7,130 nt of DNA. It comes from Georgenia sp. Lineage in GTDB: Bacteria > Actinomycetota > Actinomycetes > Actinomycetales > Actinomycetaceae. Where the stretch lies: assembly GCA_027322565.1 (NCBI GenBank), contig DAHVRG010000232.1:1-7130 (forward strand), read 5' to 3'. The notes under the pieces are model-generated. The model was given only the letters and a program-made list of their open reading frames with translations. It made no database searches and was not told where the DNA came from. This document shows positions 5,930-7,130 of the stretch, in pieces (within the stretch, counting starts at the first letter, position 1; each line of letters begins with the position of its first letter). A program made the position numbers and the translations under genes.

Positions 5930-7130
5930 GTGTCTGTCCGTACCCCGCGCCACGCGGCGTCCCAGCGCCGGCACTTCAGCCGGGCCCGTGGCGTCGCCCT
6001 GGCCGCGCTGAGCGTCCTGCTGTTCGGCTCCAGCGCGTTCGCGATCGCGTACAACGACATCCAGGGCAACATCGACCGGCACGACATCAGCGACTACCTC
6101 GGTGACCGGCCGACGACGGCGGGCGACGACGGCGAGCCCGCCCCGCTCGACCCGAAGGCCGGCCGCGCGATCAACATCCTCGTCCTCGGGTCGGACACCC
6201 GGGCGGGCGAGGTCAACGACGAGTACGGGACCACCCCGGAAGGTGGCCAGCGCTCGGACACCACGATGATCGCCCACATCTCCGCCGACCGGGAGCGGGT
6301 CGAGGTCGTCTCCATCCCGCGGGACTCCCTCGTCTCCATCCCGTCCTGCCGGATGGGTGACGGGACGTGGACGGCGCCGCAGTACGAGGCGATGTTCAAC
6401 TCCGCCTTCGCCATGGGCGCCGACGGCGGGGACCTGGGCACCGCGGCGGCGTGCACGATGCGCACCGTCGAGGAGCTCACCGACGTCTACATCGACGACT
6501 TCGTCATCGTCGACTTCGCCGGCTTCATCAACGTCATCGACGCCCTGGGCGGTGTCCCGATGTGCATTCCCGAGCCGATCAGCGACCGCCGCGCCAAGCT
6601 CGAGCTCGAGGCCGGGGAGCAGGTCCTCGACGGACGGGACGCCCTCGGTTTCGCCCGGGCGCGCTACAACGTGCCCGGCAGCGACGGCTCGGACATCAGC
6701 CGCATCGGGCGCCAGCAGGAGCTGGTCGGCGCAATCGCCCGGGAGGCCTTGGGCAAGAACCTGCTCACCGACATGCCGGCCCTCTACCGCTTCCTCGACG
6801 CCGGCACTTCGACGCTCACCACCGGCAGTCAGCTCGGCTCCATCCCCACGCTGGCCGGCCTGGCCTACTCGCTGCGCGGGATCGACCTGGACAACATCAC
6901 CTTCGTCACCATGCCCTTCGACTGGGCCGGCAACCGGGTGCGCCCGAACGCCGAGTCCGAGGTGGTGTGGGAGGCGGTCCGTAACGACGAGCCGGTGCAG
7001 GCAGCGCTCGACGGCGGGGCGACAGCCGATGACCCGGCCGATGAGTCCGGCTCGATCGACGCCGGCGCGGGTGACGACTCGGCGAGCGACGCGGGTGCGG
7101 AATCTGCCGACGGGACCGGCGACACCGCGA
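5930..7130 (+). CDS. LytR-CpsA-Psr (LCP) family cell-wall glycopolymer transferase, 3' end beyond the window
   Basis: LCP proteins sit in the membrane with an external catalytic domain and transfer undecaprenyl-diphosphate-linked glycopolymers onto peptidoglycan. The window holds 400 codons without a stop. A basic cytoplasmic N-terminus (1-20, RTPRHAASQRRHFSRAR) precedes one membrane segment at about 21-41. The LCP domain follows: NILVLGSDTRAG at 82-93, RSDTTMIAHIS at 108-118, VVSIPRDSLVSIP at 126-138, VDFAGFINVIDALGGVP at 194-210, DGRDALGFARARY at 234-246 and SDISRIGRQQEL at 254-265. These carry the Asp and Arg residues that bind the lipid diphosphate and magnesium in known members. Cys140, Cys165 and Cys212 lie in the external domain and two could form a disulfide. 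From about residue 350 the chain becomes a low-complexity Ala/Asp/Gly/Ser, strongly acidic tail, still open at the edge. The GTG at 5930 is chosen for the -10 box and the N-terminal topology. Confidence 0.95.
   Translation, partial: MSVRTPRHAASQRRHFSRARGVALAALSVLLFGSSAFAIAYNDIQGNIDRHDISDYLGDRPTTAGDDGEPAPLDPKAGRAINILVLGSDTRAGEVNDEYGTTPEGGQRSDTTMIAHISADRERVEVVSIPRDSLVSIPSCRMGDGTWTAPQYEAMFNSAFAMGADGGDLGTAAACTMRTVEELTDVYIDDFVIVDFAGFINVIDALGGVPMCIPEPISDRRAKLELEAGEQVLDGRDALGFARARYNVPGSDGSDISRIGRQQELVGAIAREALGKNLLTDMPALYRFLDAGTSTLTTGSQLGSIPTLAGLAYSLRGIDLDNITFVTMPFDWAGNRVRPNAESEVVWEAVRNDEPVQAALDGGATADDPADESGSIDAGAGDDSASDAGAESADGTGDTA

Noticed and set aside
4744..6105. 453-codon plus-strand open frame running through GT2, DUF2304, the intergenic gap and the LCP start
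   Set aside because: It crosses four better-supported features in a different frame, and its translation is almost pure Arg/Pro/Ala/Gly.
6367..6984. 205-codon plus-strand open frame inside the LCP gene
   Set aside because: It is out of frame with clear LCP motifs and consists of Arg/His/Gly-rich shadow sequence.

Overview
The window is a piece of a high-GC chromosome. Codons are almost all G or C in the third position, GTG starts occur, and a LytR-CpsA-Psr (LCP) wall-ligase gene sits beside sugar-nucleotide genes. This points to an actinomycete (Actinomycetota, perhaps Micrococcales-like; the rank below phylum is a guess). The theme is cell-surface polysaccharide biosynthesis, with one DNA-repair gene embedded. 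No RNA genes, insertion sequences or CRISPR arrays are visible.

Left part, plus strand (1-1702): the 3' two-thirds of an rmlB-type dTDP-glucose 4,6-dehydratase gene enters from the left edge. It is interrupted by an in-frame TAG at 558-560, after which the same frame continues with recognisable RmlB C-terminal sequence to a TAA at 693-695. A strong hairpin (778-817) follows, then a Fpg/Nei-family DNA glycosylase gene (833-1702) that starts with GTG and looks leaderless.

Middle part, minus strand (4426 down to 1747): three translationally coupled genes in the order N-acetyltransferase, PLP aminotransferase, Gfo/Idh/MocA dehydrogenase, joined by ATGA and TGATG overlaps. Together they have the three activities needed to oxidise C3 of a UDP-sugar, aminate it and acetylate the amine. 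The likely product is a UDP-2,3-diacetamido-2,3-dideoxy sugar (GlcNAc3NAc or its uronic acid).

Right part, plus strand (4604-7130): a divergent intergenic region leads to a family 2 glycosyltransferase gene and a small DUF2304 membrane-protein gene 24 bases downstream. After a 210-base gap with several inverted repeats comes an LCP-family protein gene. It has a good -10 box just ahead of its GTG and runs off the right edge without a stop.

As a working model, the minus-strand cassette makes an unusual activated amino sugar, the GT2/DUF2304 pair moves a sugar at the membrane, and the LCP protein attaches a finished glycopolymer to peptidoglycan. The RmlB product would feed dTDP-rhamnose or a related sugar, if it is functional. 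I did not find a clearly undescribed system. The strongest anomaly is the amber codon in rmlB.
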